Assembly (NCBI RefSeq): GCF_012847295.1
Contig: NZ_JABBDY010000003.1
Span: 186,001 to 250,000 of the forward strand
Length of the DNA stretch: 64,000 nucleotides
Source of the DNA: Microbacterium sp. MF43
GTDB taxonomy: Bacteria > Actinomycetota > Actinomycetes > Actinomycetales > Microbacteriaceae
Direction: 5' to 3'
The position numbers and the translations under genes are program-made. This document shows, one piece after another, positions 1 through 9,700 of this stretch; position 1 is the first letter of the stretch; the number at the start of each line of letters is the position of its first letter. Below the pieces are notes generated by a model. It was not told the DNA's origin and ran no database searches. It saw only the letters and a list, made by a program, of their open reading frames with translations.

Positions 1-496
1 CGAGGATCTCGACGCCGGTGCGGGGGTTCTGCGCGTGGATCTGCCGCACCGTCTCGGCGTGCAGCCACGCGCCGCCGTCGGGCAGGTCGTCGCGGGCGAC
101 GCCGGTCACCGTGGCATAGCGCAGCTGCATCCGCACGACGCTCTCGGCGACGCGGCGGGGCTCGTCCGTGTCGTAGTCTGCGGGCTTGCCGGTGTCGATC
201 TGGCAGAAGTCGCACCGGCGCGTGCACTGGGAGCCGCCGATGAGGAACGTCGCCTCCCGGTCCTCCCAGCACTCGTAGATGTTGGGGCAGCCGGCTTCCT
301 GGCACACCGTGTGCAGGTCCTCGGTCTTCACGAGCGAATGGAGGGCCTGATACTCGGGCCCCATCTTCGCCTTCGTCTTGATCCACTCGGGCTTGCGCTC
401 GATGGGCGTCTGCGCGTTGCGAACCTCGAGGCGCAGCAGCTTCCGGCCGTCGGGACCGGTCGCCGGTGCCGACCCCGGCGTGCCGCAGCCGCTCAT
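1..496 (-). CDS. lipA: Lipoyl synthase LipA (partial, C-terminus outside window)
   Basis: Radical-SAM enzyme that inserts two sulfurs into protein-bound octanoyl groups to make lipoyl cofactors for 2-oxoacid dehydrogenases and the glycine cleavage H protein. About 165 N-terminal residues are visible. They contain the auxiliary-cluster motif [12 protein letters not shown] (C-x4-C-x5-C) and the radical-SAM motif CTRRCDFC (C-x3-C-x2-C), both intact. The ATG start at 496 overlaps the lipB stop in an ATGA, so the gene is translationally coupled to lipB, which makes its octanoylated substrate. The gene runs off the left edge; nothing seen suggests it is broken. Identification is secure from the two cysteine motifs and the lipB partner. 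Confidence 0.97.
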   Translation of the reverse strand, partial: MSGCGTPGSAPATGPDGRKLLRLEVRNAQTPIERKPEWIKTKAKMGPEYQALHSLVKTEDLHTVCQEAGCPNIYECWEDREATFLIGGSQCTRRCDFCQIDTGKPADYDTDEPRRVAESVVRMQLRYATVTGVARDDLPDGGAWLHAETVRQIHAQNPRTGVEIL

Positions 497-1131
497 GCCG
501 CCACCGCCGCGAAGTCGGCTGCGAACACGCGAGACACCGTGTCGATGACGTCGCGCGGCGCGATGTCGGCTCCGACCACCTCGCTGATGGTGGTCACGCC
601 GGCGTCGGTGATCCCGCACGGGATGATGCCGCGGAAGCCCGCCAGCGAGTTGTCGCAGTTGAGTGCGAAGCCGTGCATCGTCACGCCGCGCTGCACACGC
701 ACGCCGATCGCCGCCACCTTGTCCTCCCCGAGGGGGCGGCGCACCCACACGCCGCTGCGCCCCTCGACGCGGTACCCCTCGACACCGTGGACGGCGAGAG
801 CGTCGATGAGGAGGTGCTCCAGTCTGCGCACGTGGGCGACCACATCGACCGGCTCGGCCAGCCGCACGATGGGGTACCCCACGAGCTGACCCGGGCCGTG
901 CCACGTGATCTTGCCGCCGCGATCCACGTCGACGACGGGGGTGCCGTCGGTCGGACGCTCGTGGCGCGCCGTGCGTGCGCCCGCCGTGTACACCGGCTCG
1001 TGTTCGAGGAGCAGGAGCGTGTCGCTTCGGGTGCCGCCGACCACTTCTGCGTGGATGCCGCGCTGCAGATCCCACCCGGTGAGGTAGGGGACGTAGTCGG
1101 GGGCCAGCCCCACCGTCTGGATGTCGAGCAT
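493..1131 (-). CDS. lipB: Octanoyltransferase LipB
   Basis: Moves octanoate from acyl carrier protein to the lipoyl domains of target enzymes, the step before LipA. The 212-residue protein has the family motif [15 protein letters not shown] near residues 73-87. The catalytic dyad appears as Lys138 (in [10 protein letters not shown]) and Cys172 (in [10 protein letters not shown]), matching the Lys/Cys pair known for LipB. The ATG at 1131 has AAGGAG four bases upstream. It is the first gene of a lipB-lipA operon and is divergent from the TetR-VOC gene, sharing an 88-bp spacer. Length and motifs are normal for the family. Confidence 0.96.
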   Translation of the reverse strand: MLDIQTVGLAPDYVPYLTGWDLQRGIHAEVVGGTRSDTLLLLEHEPVYTAGARTARHERPTDGTPVVDVDRGGKITWHGPGQLVGYPIVRLAEPVDVVAHVRRLEHLLIDALAVHGVEGYRVEGRSGVWVRRPLGEDKVAAIGVRVQRGVTMHGFALNCDNSLAGFRGIIPCGITDAGVTTISEVVGADIAPRDVIDTVSRVFAADFAAVAA

Positions 1132-1206
1132 GGAGCTCCTTCGCTCGTGGCGATTTCTGGATCGCGTCCAAGATTACGCCACCCGGCGACGTTGCGGGCG
1201 CACCAG

Positions 1207-1212
1207 TAGCGT
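1207..1212 (+). promoter_or_regulatory. -10 box (TAGCGT) of the TetR-VOC gene
   Basis: TAGCGT fits TANNNT and ends 7 bases before the ATG at 1220, with no Shine-Dalgarno sequence between. This spacing puts the transcription start at or next to the A of the ATG, suggesting a leaderless mRNA. No clear -35 is visible. It is one of a recurring set in this window. Confidence 0.5.
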
Positions 1213-1219
1213 GTGGTGC

Positions 1220-2212
1220 ATGAGCACCAGCGGACGGGTCGGAAGGCCCAAGGCGTCGTCGCGCGAGATCCTCGCCGAAGCGGCCTGCGAGCTGTTCCTC
1301 GAGCAGGGCTTCGAGGCGACGTCGATCGCCGACATCACCACCCGAGCGGGCGTGAGCCGCTCCAGCTTCTTCAACTACTTCGCGTCCAAGTCGGACATCC
1401 TGTGGTCGGGACTGGACGAACGGCTCGACGCCGTCGACGCGCGCCTGGCGCAGGACGAGGGGACGGATGCCCCGGCCGCCGTGCGCATCGCGATCCTCGC
1501 CGTCGCCGACGGCTTCACTCCCGACAGCCTGGCGCTCGCGATCGTCAATACGACGGCGATGGGCCTCGGCGAAGAACTGGAACGCGAGGCCTCGCAGCGT
1601 CGGGCGCGCCTTGCCCGCAGCGTGGCAGCGCGCCTCATCCGCGGCGGGGCGGATCGCCTCACGGCCGAGGTGGCCGGCGCGGCGTGGGGCGGCGCGCTGA
1701 TCGCGGCCGTGGAGGCCTGGGCGCACGACGGCGCCGGTGTGACCTCGCTCGGCCGATTCCTCCAGCGCGCGGCGGGAGCCGCCGCGGCGGTAGCCGGGTC
1801 GTCCGCGGAGGGGACGGTACGCCAGTTGCGCGTCGTCGTGCAGGCCCCCGACTTCGACGAGACGCTCGCCTTCTACCGCGACGTGGTAGGGATGCCGCAG
1901 GCCGAGGCCTACGAGGCGGAAGGGGGCGCACGCGTCGCGATCCTCGACGCAGGACGCGCGACCCTCGAGATCGCCAACGCCGAGCAGGTGTCGTTCATCG
2001 ATCGCGTCGAGACCGACGGCGACGCGCCGAGCGACCGCATCAGGATCGCGCTGGAGGTCGACGACACCACTCATGCGGTCGCGCGGCTCGCCGACGGGGG
2101 CGCGGCGGTCGAGGCATCCGCTCGGGAAACCCCCTGGCGATCCCTCAACGCCCGCCTGCGCGGCCCTGCCGACCTGCAGCTGACGCTCTTCCAGGAGCTC
2201 GATCCGGCCTGA
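1220..2212 (+). CDS. TetR-family regulator fused to a VOC (glyoxalase/bleomycin-resistance) domain
   Basis: A 330-residue protein. Residues about 12-58 form a TetR helix-turn-helix ([19 protein letters not shown], then [17 protein letters not shown]). A helical ligand-type domain follows to about 195. From about 207 to the end there is a VOC-like domain ([24 protein letters not shown]), resembling the metal-dependent glyoxalase fold. An ordinary TetR protein ends near residue 200, so this is a natural fusion; the frame is open throughout with no sign of frameshift. ATG at 1220 was chosen over upstream in-frame starts because TetR homology begins just after it and a -10 box lies 7 bases ahead. 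The regulated genes are unknown; lipB is divergent. The VOC domain may be a second ligand sensor (inference). Confidence 0.85.
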   Translation: MSTSGRVGRPKASSREILAEAACELFLEQGFEATSIADITTRAGVSRSSFFNYFASKSDILWSGLDERLDAVDARLAQDEGTDAPAAVRIAILAVADGFTPDSLALAIVNTTAMGLGEELEREASQRRARLARSVAARLIRGGADRLTAEVAGAAWGGALIAAVEAWAHDGAGVTSLGRFLQRAAGAAAAVAGSSAEGTVRQLRVVVQAPDFDETLAFYRDVVGMPQAEAYEAEGGARVAILDAGRATLEIANAEQVSFIDRVETDGDAPSDRIRIALEVDDTTHAVARLADGGAAVEASARETPWRSLNARLRGPADLQLTLFQELDPA

Positions 2213-2242
2213 GGTGTCGTCCGGGCGCGGCATCCGCTCGCG

Positions 2243-2248
2243 TAGAAT
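2243..2248 (+). promoter_or_regulatory. -10 box (TAGAAT) of ffh
   Basis: TAGAAT matches TATAAT at five of six positions and lies 9 bases before the ffh ATG at 2258. There is little room for a ribosome binding site, so the ffh mRNA is probably leaderless or has a leader of two or three bases. It sits in the short gap after the TetR-VOC gene. Confidence 0.55.
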
Positions 2249-2257
2249 CGGGGGATC

Positions 2258-3814
2258 ATGGCGACTTTCGGCACCCTCTCCGACCGGCTCACCGAGACCT
2301 TCCGCACCCTCCGCAAGAAGGGCCAGCTCACGCCCGCGGACGTCGACGGCACCGTCCGCGAGATCCGGCGTGCGCTGCTCGACGCCGACGTGGCACTGCC
2401 CGTCGTCAAGGAGTTCACCGCGAAGGTGCGCGAGCGCGCCCTCGGTGACGAGGTCAACCGAGCGCTCAACCCCGCCCAGCAGGTGGTGCAGATCGTCAAC
2501 GAGGAGCTCATCGCGATCCTGGGCGGCCAGCAGCGCCGACTGCAGTTCGCCAAGAATCCGCCGACCGTCATCATGCTCGCCGGACTGCAGGGCTCGGGAA
2601 AGACGACGTTCGCCGGCAAGCTCGCCCGGATGCTCGAGAAGGACGGCCACACGCCGCTCCTCGTCGCCGCCGACCTGCAGCGTCCGAACGCCGTCAACCA
2701 GCTGCAGGTCGTCGCCGAGCGTGCCGGGGCGGCCATCTACGCTCCCGAGCCGGGCAACGGCGTGGGAGATCCGGTGCGCGTGGCCCGTGACGGCGTCGAG
2801 GTCGCGCGCCGCCAGCAGCACGACATCGTCATCATCGACACGGCCGGCCGCCTCGGCGTCGACGCGGAGCTCATGAAGCAGGCCGCCGACATCCGCAAGG
2901 CGACCGACCCCGACGAGGTCCTCTTCGTCATCGACGCCATGATCGGTCAGGACGCCGTCAACACGGCCAAGGCGTTCCAGGACGGTGTGGACTTCACCGG
3001 CGTCGTCCTGTCCAAGCTCGACGGCGACGCGCGAGGCGGCGCCGCCCTGTCGGTCGCATCGGTCACCGGCCGCCCGATCATCTTCGCCTCCACCGGTGAG
3101 GGGCTCGAGGACGTCGAGGCCTTCCACCCCGACCGCATGGCGAGCCGCATCCTCGACCTCGGCGACATCCTGACCCTCATCGAGCAGGCTCAGCAGGCCT
3201 TCGACGAGGCCGAGGCGATGAAGGTCGCCGAGAAGATCGCGACCGAGACGTTCACTCTCGAGGACTTCCTCGAGCAGATGCAGCAGATGAAGAAGATGGG
3301 CTCCATGAAGAAGATGCTCGGGATGCTCCCGGGCATGGGGTCCATGAAGGAGCAGCTCGAGAACTTCGACGAGCGTGAGATCGACCGCACCGAGGCGATC
3401 ATCCGGTCGATGACGCCCGGGGAGCGCCGAAACCCCAAGGTCCTCAACGGCTCCCGGCGCCTGCGCATCGCGCGAGGCTCCGGCATGACCGTGACCGACG
3501 TCAACCAGCTCGTCCAGCGCTTCGAGCAGGCCGCCAAGATGATGAAGACGGTGGCCCGAGGCGGCGTGCCCAACATCCCGGGCATGGGCCCCATGCCGGG
3601 CGCGGGTCGTCCCGGGGCATCGTCCAAGCGCGGCAAGCAGCAGAAGGCGAAGGGTTCGCGTTCGGGCAACCCGGCCAAGCGCGCTGCTGAGAACGCCGGA
3701 ATCGCCGCGACCGCTCCCGCCCCGACGGGGTCGGGCTTCGGGCTCGGCGGCGCCGGCGCCACACCGAGCGAGGCCGACCTCGCCGAACTGCAGAAGCTCC
3801 TCGGCAAGGGCTGA
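2258..3814 (+). CDS. ffh: Signal recognition particle GTPase Ffh (SRP54)
   Basis: Binds signal sequences and SRP RNA and delivers ribosome-nascent-chain complexes to FtsY at the membrane. The 518-residue protein has the N domain (about 1-90), the G domain with P-loop GLQGSGKTT (109-117), DTAGRLG and [10 protein letters not shown], then a methionine-rich M domain ([24 protein letters not shown]) that holds the signal-peptide groove. The C-terminal tail is Gly/Ala/Lys-rich and typical of actinobacterial homologues. The gene stands upstream of rpsP as in other actinobacteria, but here a minus-strand ligase gene lies between. The SRP RNA gene is not in the window. Confidence 0.97.
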   Translation: MATFGTLSDRLTETFRTLRKKGQLTPADVDGTVREIRRALLDADVALPVVKEFTAKVRERALGDEVNRALNPAQQVVQIVNEELIAILGGQQRRLQFAKNPPTVIMLAGLQGSGKTTFAGKLARMLEKDGHTPLLVAADLQRPNAVNQLQVVAERAGAAIYAPEPGNGVGDPVRVARDGVEVARRQQHDIVIIDTAGRLGVDAELMKQAADIRKATDPDEVLFVIDAMIGQDAVNTAKAFQDGVDFTGVVLSKLDGDARGGAALSVASVTGRPIIFASTGEGLEDVEAFHPDRMASRILDLGDILTLIEQAQQAFDEAEAMKVAEKIATETFTLEDFLEQMQQMKKMGSMKKMLGMLPGMGSMKEQLENFDEREIDRTEAIIRSMTPGERRNPKVLNGSRRLRIARGSGMTVTDVNQLVQRFEQAAKMMKTVARGGVPNIPGMGPMPGAGRPGASSKRGKQQKAKGSRSGNPAKRAAENAGIAATAPAPTGSGFGLGGAGATPSEADLAELQKLLGKG

Positions 3815-3849
3815 CCCCCGCCGGCCTGCGCGAGCCGGTCGCGGACAGC

Positions 3850-5016
3850 TCAGCGCGCGAAGCCGAGATGCTCGCGCAGGGTGGGGCCGGACTTGAACTC
3901 GTGGATGAGGTGGCGCACCACCGCGCGCAGGTCGCCGTCCGCGGCATCCGCCACGAGAAGCTGGCGCGCGTAACTGGCGCCCTGCGTGAGGGTCGTCTCG
4001 ATGCCGGCGAGCTCGCGCGCGCACTTCAGCTCGACGGCGATGTCGGCGAGCTCTTCGATCGTTTCGCGCAGATGCTCGACGACGGGCACCTGGGTGCCCT
4101 CGCGGTCGACGATCACGCGAGCCTCGAGTCCATAGCGGGCCGCGCGCCACTTGTTCTCGCGCACGTACCAGGGCTGGAGGGTGAGGAGCTCGCGTCCCTC
4201 GTCGAGCTGCCGCGAGAAGTGCTCCACGAGCACCTGCACGAGTGCGGCGACCGCAGCGAGCTCGGGAAGCGTCGACATTCCGTCGCAGGCGCGCACCTCG
4301 ATCGTCCCCCAGCGGGGCGCCGGGCGGATGTCCCAGCGCACCTCGGTGGCGTCCTCCATGACTCCGGTGCGCACGAGGTCGTCGAGGTAGCCCTCGAATT
4401 GCGCCCACGTGTCCAGTGGCCAGGGCAGTCCCGCGGTCGGCAGCTGCTGGAAGACGAGCGACCGGTTCGATGCGTAGCCCGTGCGTTCGCCCGCCCAGAA
4501 CGGGCTCGACGCCGAGAGCGCCTGGAGGTGCGGCAGGTAGACGGCGAGGGCGTTGATGATCGGGAAGACCTTGTTGACGTCGTCGACGCCGACGTGCACG
4601 TGGATGCCCCAGATCATCATGTTGCGTCCCCACCACTGGGTGCGCTGGATGAGCTTGTGGTACCGGGTCTTGTCGGTGACCTCCTGGTCGAACCACTGCG
4701 CGAACGGGTGGCTGCCGGCACACAGCAGCTCGACGCCGAGGGGTCCGGTCTCAGCTCGCACGGCGGCGATCGCGTCGGCGATGTCGTCCACCGCCGCGGC
4801 GACGGTGGCGCCCACTCCGCTGGTCACCTCGACGGTGTTCGTCAGCAGCTCGCCCGTGACCGTGTAGCGCTCGAGCGCGGTGCGCTCCTCCAGGTCGGCG
4901 AGCACCTCCGGGGCCCGCGACACGAGGTCGCCCGTCTCGCCGTCGGCGAGCATGAGCTCCCATTCGAGTCCCACGGAGGAGCGGGCGGATGTCGCGAAGG
5001 GCACCGTCATGGCCAC
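3850..5016 (-). CDS. GCS2-family carboxylate-amine ligase (YbdK-like glutamate-cysteine ligase)
   Basis: A protein of 386-388 residues related to the second family of glutamate-cysteine ligases (YbdK, EgtA relatives). Family features are the N-terminal VGLEWELML, the acidic [13 protein letters not shown] and [15 protein letters not shown] segments, GIHVHVGV, and [20 protein letters not shown], which carry the metal- and substrate-binding glutamates and histidines. The first possible start is GTG at 5016, with ATG two codons later at 5010; neither has a clear Shine-Dalgarno sequence. It is convergent with ffh with only 35 bases between. The true amine substrate cannot be read from sequence: YbdK has weak glutamate-cysteine ligase activity, and actinobacterial members may serve ergothioneine or mycothiol-related pathways. 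Confidence 0.85.
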   Translation of the reverse strand: MAMTVPFATSARSSVGLEWELMLADGETGDLVSRAPEVLADLEERTALERYTVTGELLTNTVEVTSGVGATVAAAVDDIADAIAAVRAETGPLGVELLCAGSHPFAQWFDQEVTDKTRYHKLIQRTQWWGRNMMIWGIHVHVGVDDVNKVFPIINALAVYLPHLQALSASSPFWAGERTGYASNRSLVFQQLPTAGLPWPLDTWAQFEGYLDDLVRTGVMEDATEVRWDIRPAPRWGTIEVRACDGMSTLPELAAVAALVQVLVEHFSRQLDEGRELLTLQPWYVRENKWRAARYGLEARVIVDREGTQVPVVEHLRETIEELADIAVELKCARELAGIETTLTQGASYARQLLVADAADGDLRAVVRHLIHEFKSGPTLREHLGFAR

Positions 5017-5141
5017 AGTTTTGCACGCGGATGCCGCGCAACGGCGCGGCTTCCGGCATACGTCGTCATTTGCTAGGCCGTGCCGTCCGGCATCGAGCCC
5101 CGGCCTTCAGCTGTCGGTTCGCGGGCGCCCCCGCGATCTGG

Positions 5142-5178
5142 CAGAATAGAGGGTCGGATCACCTGCTCGACCCTCTAT
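5142..5178 (+). promoter_or_regulatory. Putative rpsP promoter overlapping an 11-bp inverted repeat
   Basis: CAGAAT (5142-5147) could be a -10 box; the same GGCAGAAT string precedes rplS. Starting inside it is a perfect inverted repeat: ATAGAGGGTCG (5146-5156) and CGACCCTCTAT (5168-5178) around an 11-base loop. No T-run follows, and no plus-strand gene ends just upstream, so a terminator is unlikely. It could be an operator at the start site or, if transcription begins further upstream, a hairpin in the rpsP leader. The remainder of 5017-5270 holds nothing else I recognise apart from AGGAG ahead of rpsP. Confidence 0.4.
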
Positions 5179-5270
5179 CCAGCAGGGAGATCCTCCTCTG
5201 AGCTTCCGCCGGGTGTGCACCCCACGCTCCAGGCGACCGGTTCGTTCCCTTCCACACATTCAGGAGAATC

Positions 5271-5702
5271 GTGGCTGTCAAGATCCGTCTCAAGCGCCTC
5301 GGCAAGATCCGTGCGCCGTACTACCGCATCGTCGTGGCCGACTCGCGCACCAAGCGCGACGGCCGTGTCATCGAAGAGATCGGCAAGTACCACCCGACCG
5401 AGGAGCCCTCGCTCATCGAGGTCGACTCGGAGCGCGCGCAGTACTGGCTCAGCGTCGGCGCCCAGCCGACCGAGCAGGTGCTGGCCCTCCTCAAGCTGAC
5501 CGGCGACTGGGGTCAGTTCAAGGGTGACAAGAACGCCGTCTCGACGGTGCGCACGAAGGACGCCAAGCCCGAGTTCGAGATCGACTCCGCCAAGAAGTCG
5601 GTCATCAAGCCCAAGGCTGAGAAGAAGGCCGAGGAGCCCGTCGCGGCTCCCGCCGACGAGGCGACCGACGCGGCCGACGAGGCCGCCGAGTCCGCCGAGT
5701 AA
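5271..5702 (+). CDS. rpsP: 30S ribosomal protein S16
   Basis: Small-subunit ribosomal protein that stabilises 16S rRNA folding. The core [26 protein letters not shown]... through about residue 85 is standard S16. At 143 residues it is much longer than the roughly 80-90 of most bacteria because of a C-terminal tail rich in Lys, then Ala and Glu/Asp. GTG start at 5271 with AGGAG nine bases upstream. It begins the rpsP-khpA-rimM run, whose genes follow with gaps of only a few bases. Confidence 0.98.
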   Translation: MAVKIRLKRLGKIRAPYYRIVVADSRTKRDGRVIEEIGKYHPTEEPSLIEVDSERAQYWLSVGAQPTEQVLALLKLTGDWGQFKGDKNAVSTVRTKDAKPEFEIDSAKKSVIKPKAEKKAEEPVAAPADEATDAADEAAESAE

Positions 5703-5706
5703 TCCG

Positions 5707-5937
5707 TTGCTGGCCGCCGCGCTCGAGCACGTCGTCAAGGGGATCGTCGATCACCCTGACGCCGTGCGGATCGACTCGTCCACCTCTCCTCGCGGAGATG
5801 TGCTCGAGGTGCACGTCCACCCCGACGACCGGGGTCGCGTGATCGGGCGCGGCGGCCGTACGGCCAAAGCCCTGCGCACCCTCATCAGCGCGCTCGCCGA
5901 CGGCAGGCGCGTGCGCGTCGACGTCGCGGACGACTGA
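5707..5937 (+). CDS. khpA: KH-domain RNA-binding protein KhpA
   Basis: A small single-KH-domain protein of 76 residues. The KH signature GRVIGRGGRTAKALRTL carries the GxxG loop that grips single-stranded RNA. It sits between rpsP and rimM, the classical place for this gene in Gram-positive bacteria. I choose TTG at 5707, four bases after the rpsP stop, because the conserved sequence LAAALEHVVKGIVDHPD begins directly there; longer in-frame openings would run back into rpsP. The start is the only uncertain part. KhpA partners KhpB in some firmicutes; the partner is not in this window. Confidence 0.88.
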   Translation: MLAAALEHVVKGIVDHPDAVRIDSSTSPRGDVLEVHVHPDDRGRVIGRGGRTAKALRTLISALADGRRVRVDVADD

Positions 5938-5938
5938 G

Positions 5939-6607
5939 GTGGCAGGCGACGACGACCGGGGCGCGACCCCCGAGCCTCCCGCGAAGACATCGGCGCCCGC
6001 CCCGTCCGGCAAGACGCAGCTGCGCGTCGGACGGCTGGTGAAGGCCCACGGCCTCAAGGGTGCGATCAAGCTCGAGCTCTACACTGACGACCCTGAGGGT
6101 CGCTTCGTTCCCGGAGCCACGTTCACCCTCCAGGTTCCCGCATCCTCGCCGTGGCACGGCAAGCCGCTCACCATCCGCGAGTTCCGCTGGATGAACAGCC
6201 ACCCGGTCGCCTTCTTCGAGGGCGTCGACGACCGCAACGCGGCCGAGGAGCTGATCCGCGCGATCCTCTGGATCGACGAGGACACGGAGGCGACGCCCGC
6301 CGAAGACGACGCCTGGTTCGATCACCAGCTCGTGGGGCTCGAGGTCGTTCGCGACGGCGTTCCCATCGGGCGCGTCATCCGGGTCGACCACATGCCCGCG
6401 CAGGATCTTCTCATCGTCAGGACGATTCCGGATGCCTCGCACGGCGACGCCCGGGAGGTCCTCGTGCCCTTCGTCAAGGCGATCGTGCCCGAGGTGGACG
6501 TCGAGGGCGGACGCGTGGTCGTGACGCCGCCCGCGGGACTCTTCGAAGATCTCGCCGCAGACGATGAGGATGCCGAGCCTGTCGCCGAGCCCGGCGACGA
6601 CCGCTGA
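5939..6607 (+). CDS. rimM: Ribosome maturation factor RimM
   Basis: Assists maturation of the 30S head by binding S19. The 222-residue protein begins with about 27 extra Ala/Pro/Thr-rich residues, then the RimM N-terminal beta-barrel (LRVGRLVKAHGLKGAIKLELYTDDPEGRF) and the PRC-barrel domain (DAWFDHQLVGLEVV... GRVIRVDHMPAQDLLIV... VPFVKAIVPEVD). GTG start at 5939 directly after the khpA stop. In most bacteria trmD follows immediately; here nitrate genes intervene and trmD lies almost 6 kb away with its own promoter. A stretch of about 120 bases after it holds the nas regulatory region. Confidence 0.95.
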   Translation: MAGDDDRGATPEPPAKTSAPAPSGKTQLRVGRLVKAHGLKGAIKLELYTDDPEGRFVPGATFTLQVPASSPWHGKPLTIREFRWMNSHPVAFFEGVDDRNAAEELIRAILWIDEDTEATPAEDDAWFDHQLVGLEVVRDGVPIGRVIRVDHMPAQDLLIVRTIPDASHGDAREVLVPFVKAIVPEVDVEGGRVVVTPPAGLFEDLAADDEDAEPVAEPGDDR

Positions 6608-6658
6608 CCGCACGGCGGAAGCGGCATCCGGTCTCCTCACGCCCGCCATCGGCGCAGG

Positions 6659-6723
6659 GTGAGATCGGCGTGATGCGCCGGTAACACGCGCGCACCCGCG
6701 GTGGAACATGCGTCCGCGATCAT
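6659..6723 (+). promoter_or_regulatory. nas promoter: five-site 11-bp-phased array plus -10 box
   Basis: Read on the plus strand from 6659 the sequence is GTGAG-N6-GTGAT-N6-GTAAC-N6-GCACC-N6-GGAAC, ending at 6707, with sites exactly 11 bp apart. A -10-like GATCAT follows at 6718-6723, six bases before the nas ATG, so the transcript is probably leaderless. The same array precedes narK and nirB. Tandem GTNAC/GAAAC sites at 11-bp spacing are the known style of GlnR and other OmpR-type winged-helix activators; the linked NnaR-like protein has such a domain. Activator binding over the -35 region would fit activation of a promoter without a good -35 (inference). Confidence 0.7.
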
Positions 6724-6729
6724 CGGACC

Positions 6730-9700
6730 ATGACCCTGGTCGCCGACTCGCTGGCCGCGGGCGCCGGCGTGCCCGCGACCGAGCTGCGCACGGTGTGCTC
6801 GTACTGCGGTGTCGGGTGCGGCATCGCCGTGTCGGCGCAGTCGTCCGCGGAAGGGGCGCGAATCGTCAAGGCCGTGGGCGATCGTCTGCACCCGGCCAAT
6901 GCCGGGCGGCTCTGCACGAAGGGCGCCACGCATGTCGACCTGATGCACGCGCCGGGTCGGATGACCACGGCTCTCGTGCGTCCGTCGCGCGGGGAGGAGG
7001 CGGTGCCGGTGTCCGTCGACGCCGCGATCGCCGACGCGGGTTCGAGGCTGCGCGCGATCGTCGACGAGCACGGCCCTGACGCGGTCGCCGTCTACGTGTC
7101 GGGGCAGATGTCGATCGAGGCCCAGTACCTTTCGAACAAGCTCGTGAAGGGCTACCTGCGGGGACTTCACATCGAGTCGAACTCGCGCCTGTGCATGGCG
7201 TCGGCCGGCACCGGGTACAAGCAGTCGCTGGGGGCGGACGGCCCGCCCGGCTCGTACGAGGACCTCGACAGCGCCGACCTCTTCCTCGTCATCGGCTCGA
7301 ACATGGAGGACTGCCATCCCATCCTGTTCCTGCGGATGGCGGATCGCCTCAAGCAGGGGGCGCGGCTCATCGTCGTGGACCCGCGGCGCACCGCGACCGC
7401 CGACCGAGCCGACCTGTATCTGCCGATCCGGCCGGGCACGGACCTGGCGCTCCTCAACGGGCTGCTGCACCTCCTCGTGGCGGAAGGAGCGATCGACGAC
7501 GAGTTCATCGCCGCCCACACCGAGGGATGGGAGGCGATGCCTGCGCTCCTCGAGGACTATCCCCCTGCGCGCGTCGCCGAGATCACGGGGCTGGATGAGG
7601 CCGACATCCGCACAGCGGCGCGGTGGATCGCCGAGGCCGGCGAGTGGATGACGCTCTGGACGATGGGATTGAACCAGTCCACCCAGGGCACGTGGCACAC
7701 CAACGCGATCTGCAATCTCCATCTCGCGACCGGCGCCATCTGCCGCCCGGGCAGCGGTCCGTTCTCGCTGACCGGGCAGCCGAACGCGATGGGCGGTCGC
7801 GAGATGGGCTACATGGGCCCAGGGCTTCCCGGGCAGCGCGCTGTGTTCGACCCCCACGATCGCGCCTTCGCAGAAGAGGTGTGGGGTCTTCCCGCCGGCA
7901 CGATCCGCGCGGAGGCGGGCCCGGGCACGGTCGAGATGTACCGTTCGATGGCGGCGGGCGACATCAAGGCGGCCTGGATCATCTGCACGAACCCGGTCGC
8001 CTCTGTCGCGAATCGGCGCACGGTCATCGAGGGCCTCGAGGCGGCCGAGCTCGTCATCGTGCAGGACGTCTTCACCGAGACGGCGACCAACGCGTACGCG
8101 GACATCCTTCTGCCCGCGACGCTGTGGGTCGAGGGTGAGGGCGTGATGGTCAACAGCGACCGAACGATGACCCTGGTTCCGCGAGCATTGCAGCCGCCAG
8201 GGGAGGTGCAGCCGGACTGGGTCACGATCTGCGCCGTGGCCCGTGCGATGGGGTTCGACGAGGGATTCGACTTCGGGAGCGCGGAGGAGGTCTTCGACGA
8301 GATCCGCCGCTTCTGGAATCCGAAGACCGGGTGGGACATCCGAGGTGTCGACTACGACCGCCTGCGCCGCGGCCCGGTGCAATGGCCGGCGCCCCCGGGG
8401 GACGGCGAGGACCGGCATCCGATCCGCTATCTCAACGACGGGGTCAGCCAGGCACTTCATCGAGATGCCGACGGCGCAACCCCGCGCCTCGCGTTCGCGA
8501 CACCATCGCGGCGTGCGCAGTTCCTTCCGCGACCGCACCTGGGGCCGAGCGAGCTGCCGGACGACGACTTCCCGTGGGTCCTCAACACCGGTCGTCTGCA
8601 GCACCAGTGGCACACGATGACCAAGACCGGCAAGGTCGCCAAGCTCGTGAAGCTCAACCCGGATCCGTTCGTCGAACTGCATCCCGCCGACGCCGAGCGC
8701 GAGGGGATAGTCGCGGGCGACCTGGTCGAGGTGTCGTCGCGACGCGGCCGTGTCGTGCTTCCCGCCGTCGTGACCGACCGCGTCCGCCCGGGATGCTGCT
8801 TCGCGCCGTTCCACTGGAACGACGAGCAGGGCGAGTACCTGACAGTCAACGCGGTGACCAGCGACGCGGTCGACCCGGCTTCGCTGCAGCCGGAGTTCAA
8901 GTACGCCGCCGTGGCGCTGCGTCGCGTGGACCCCGCGCCCGAGCGCGCCCCGGACGCGGCGGCGGACCACCCCGACGTCGCCGCAGTCGCCGGCCTGGCG
9001 GGCGCGCCGCGGCTCACCGAAGCCGAGAGCGCGTACGTCGGCGGGTTCTTCACCGCGCTCGAAGCCGCGCCGCCGGCCGAGGGACTGGTGCCGCAGCTGC
9101 CGGACTCCGCGCCGCTCGGCGCCGTTGCGCGCGCATGGCTGGACGGCGTGCTCGCCGGGCTTTACTCCCGCGCACCGCGCGGTTCGGCGGTCCCGGATGC
9201 CCGGCCCGACGGCATCACGGTGCTGTGGGGTTCGCAGACGGGCAACGCCGAGGAGGTGGCGGCGACGTGCGCGGCGACGCTCACGGCTCGAGGGCTCCCG
9301 GTCCGCACCGTCAGCATGGTGGACATGACGGCGGCGGAGCTGGCAGAAGTCCGACGGCTCCTCGTCGTGACCTCGACCTTCGGCGACGGCGGTCCTCCCG
9401 ACAATGCGGCCGACCTGTGGGATCAGCTTCGCGGCGATGACGCGCCCTCGCTGGACGGACTTCACTACGCGGTCTTCGCCATCGGCGACCCCAGCTACGA
9501 CGACTTCTGCGGCCACGGCCGCCGGATCGACGAGCGCCTGAGCGCGCTCGGAGCGACCGCGATCGTCCCGCGCGTGGACTGCGAGCCGGACTACGCCGAT
9601 CCCGCCGCCGCCTGGCTCGGGAACGTCATCGCGGCCTGGGCGGAGGGGGAGGCATCCGTCCCTTCTGCAGCCGCAGCGCCCGCCACCCGCCGCCTCTTCA

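Noticed and set aside
5146-5178. The inverted repeat before rpsP as a terminator
   Set aside because: No plus-strand gene ends near it (the adjacent gene is on the other strand and starts there), and there is no T-run.
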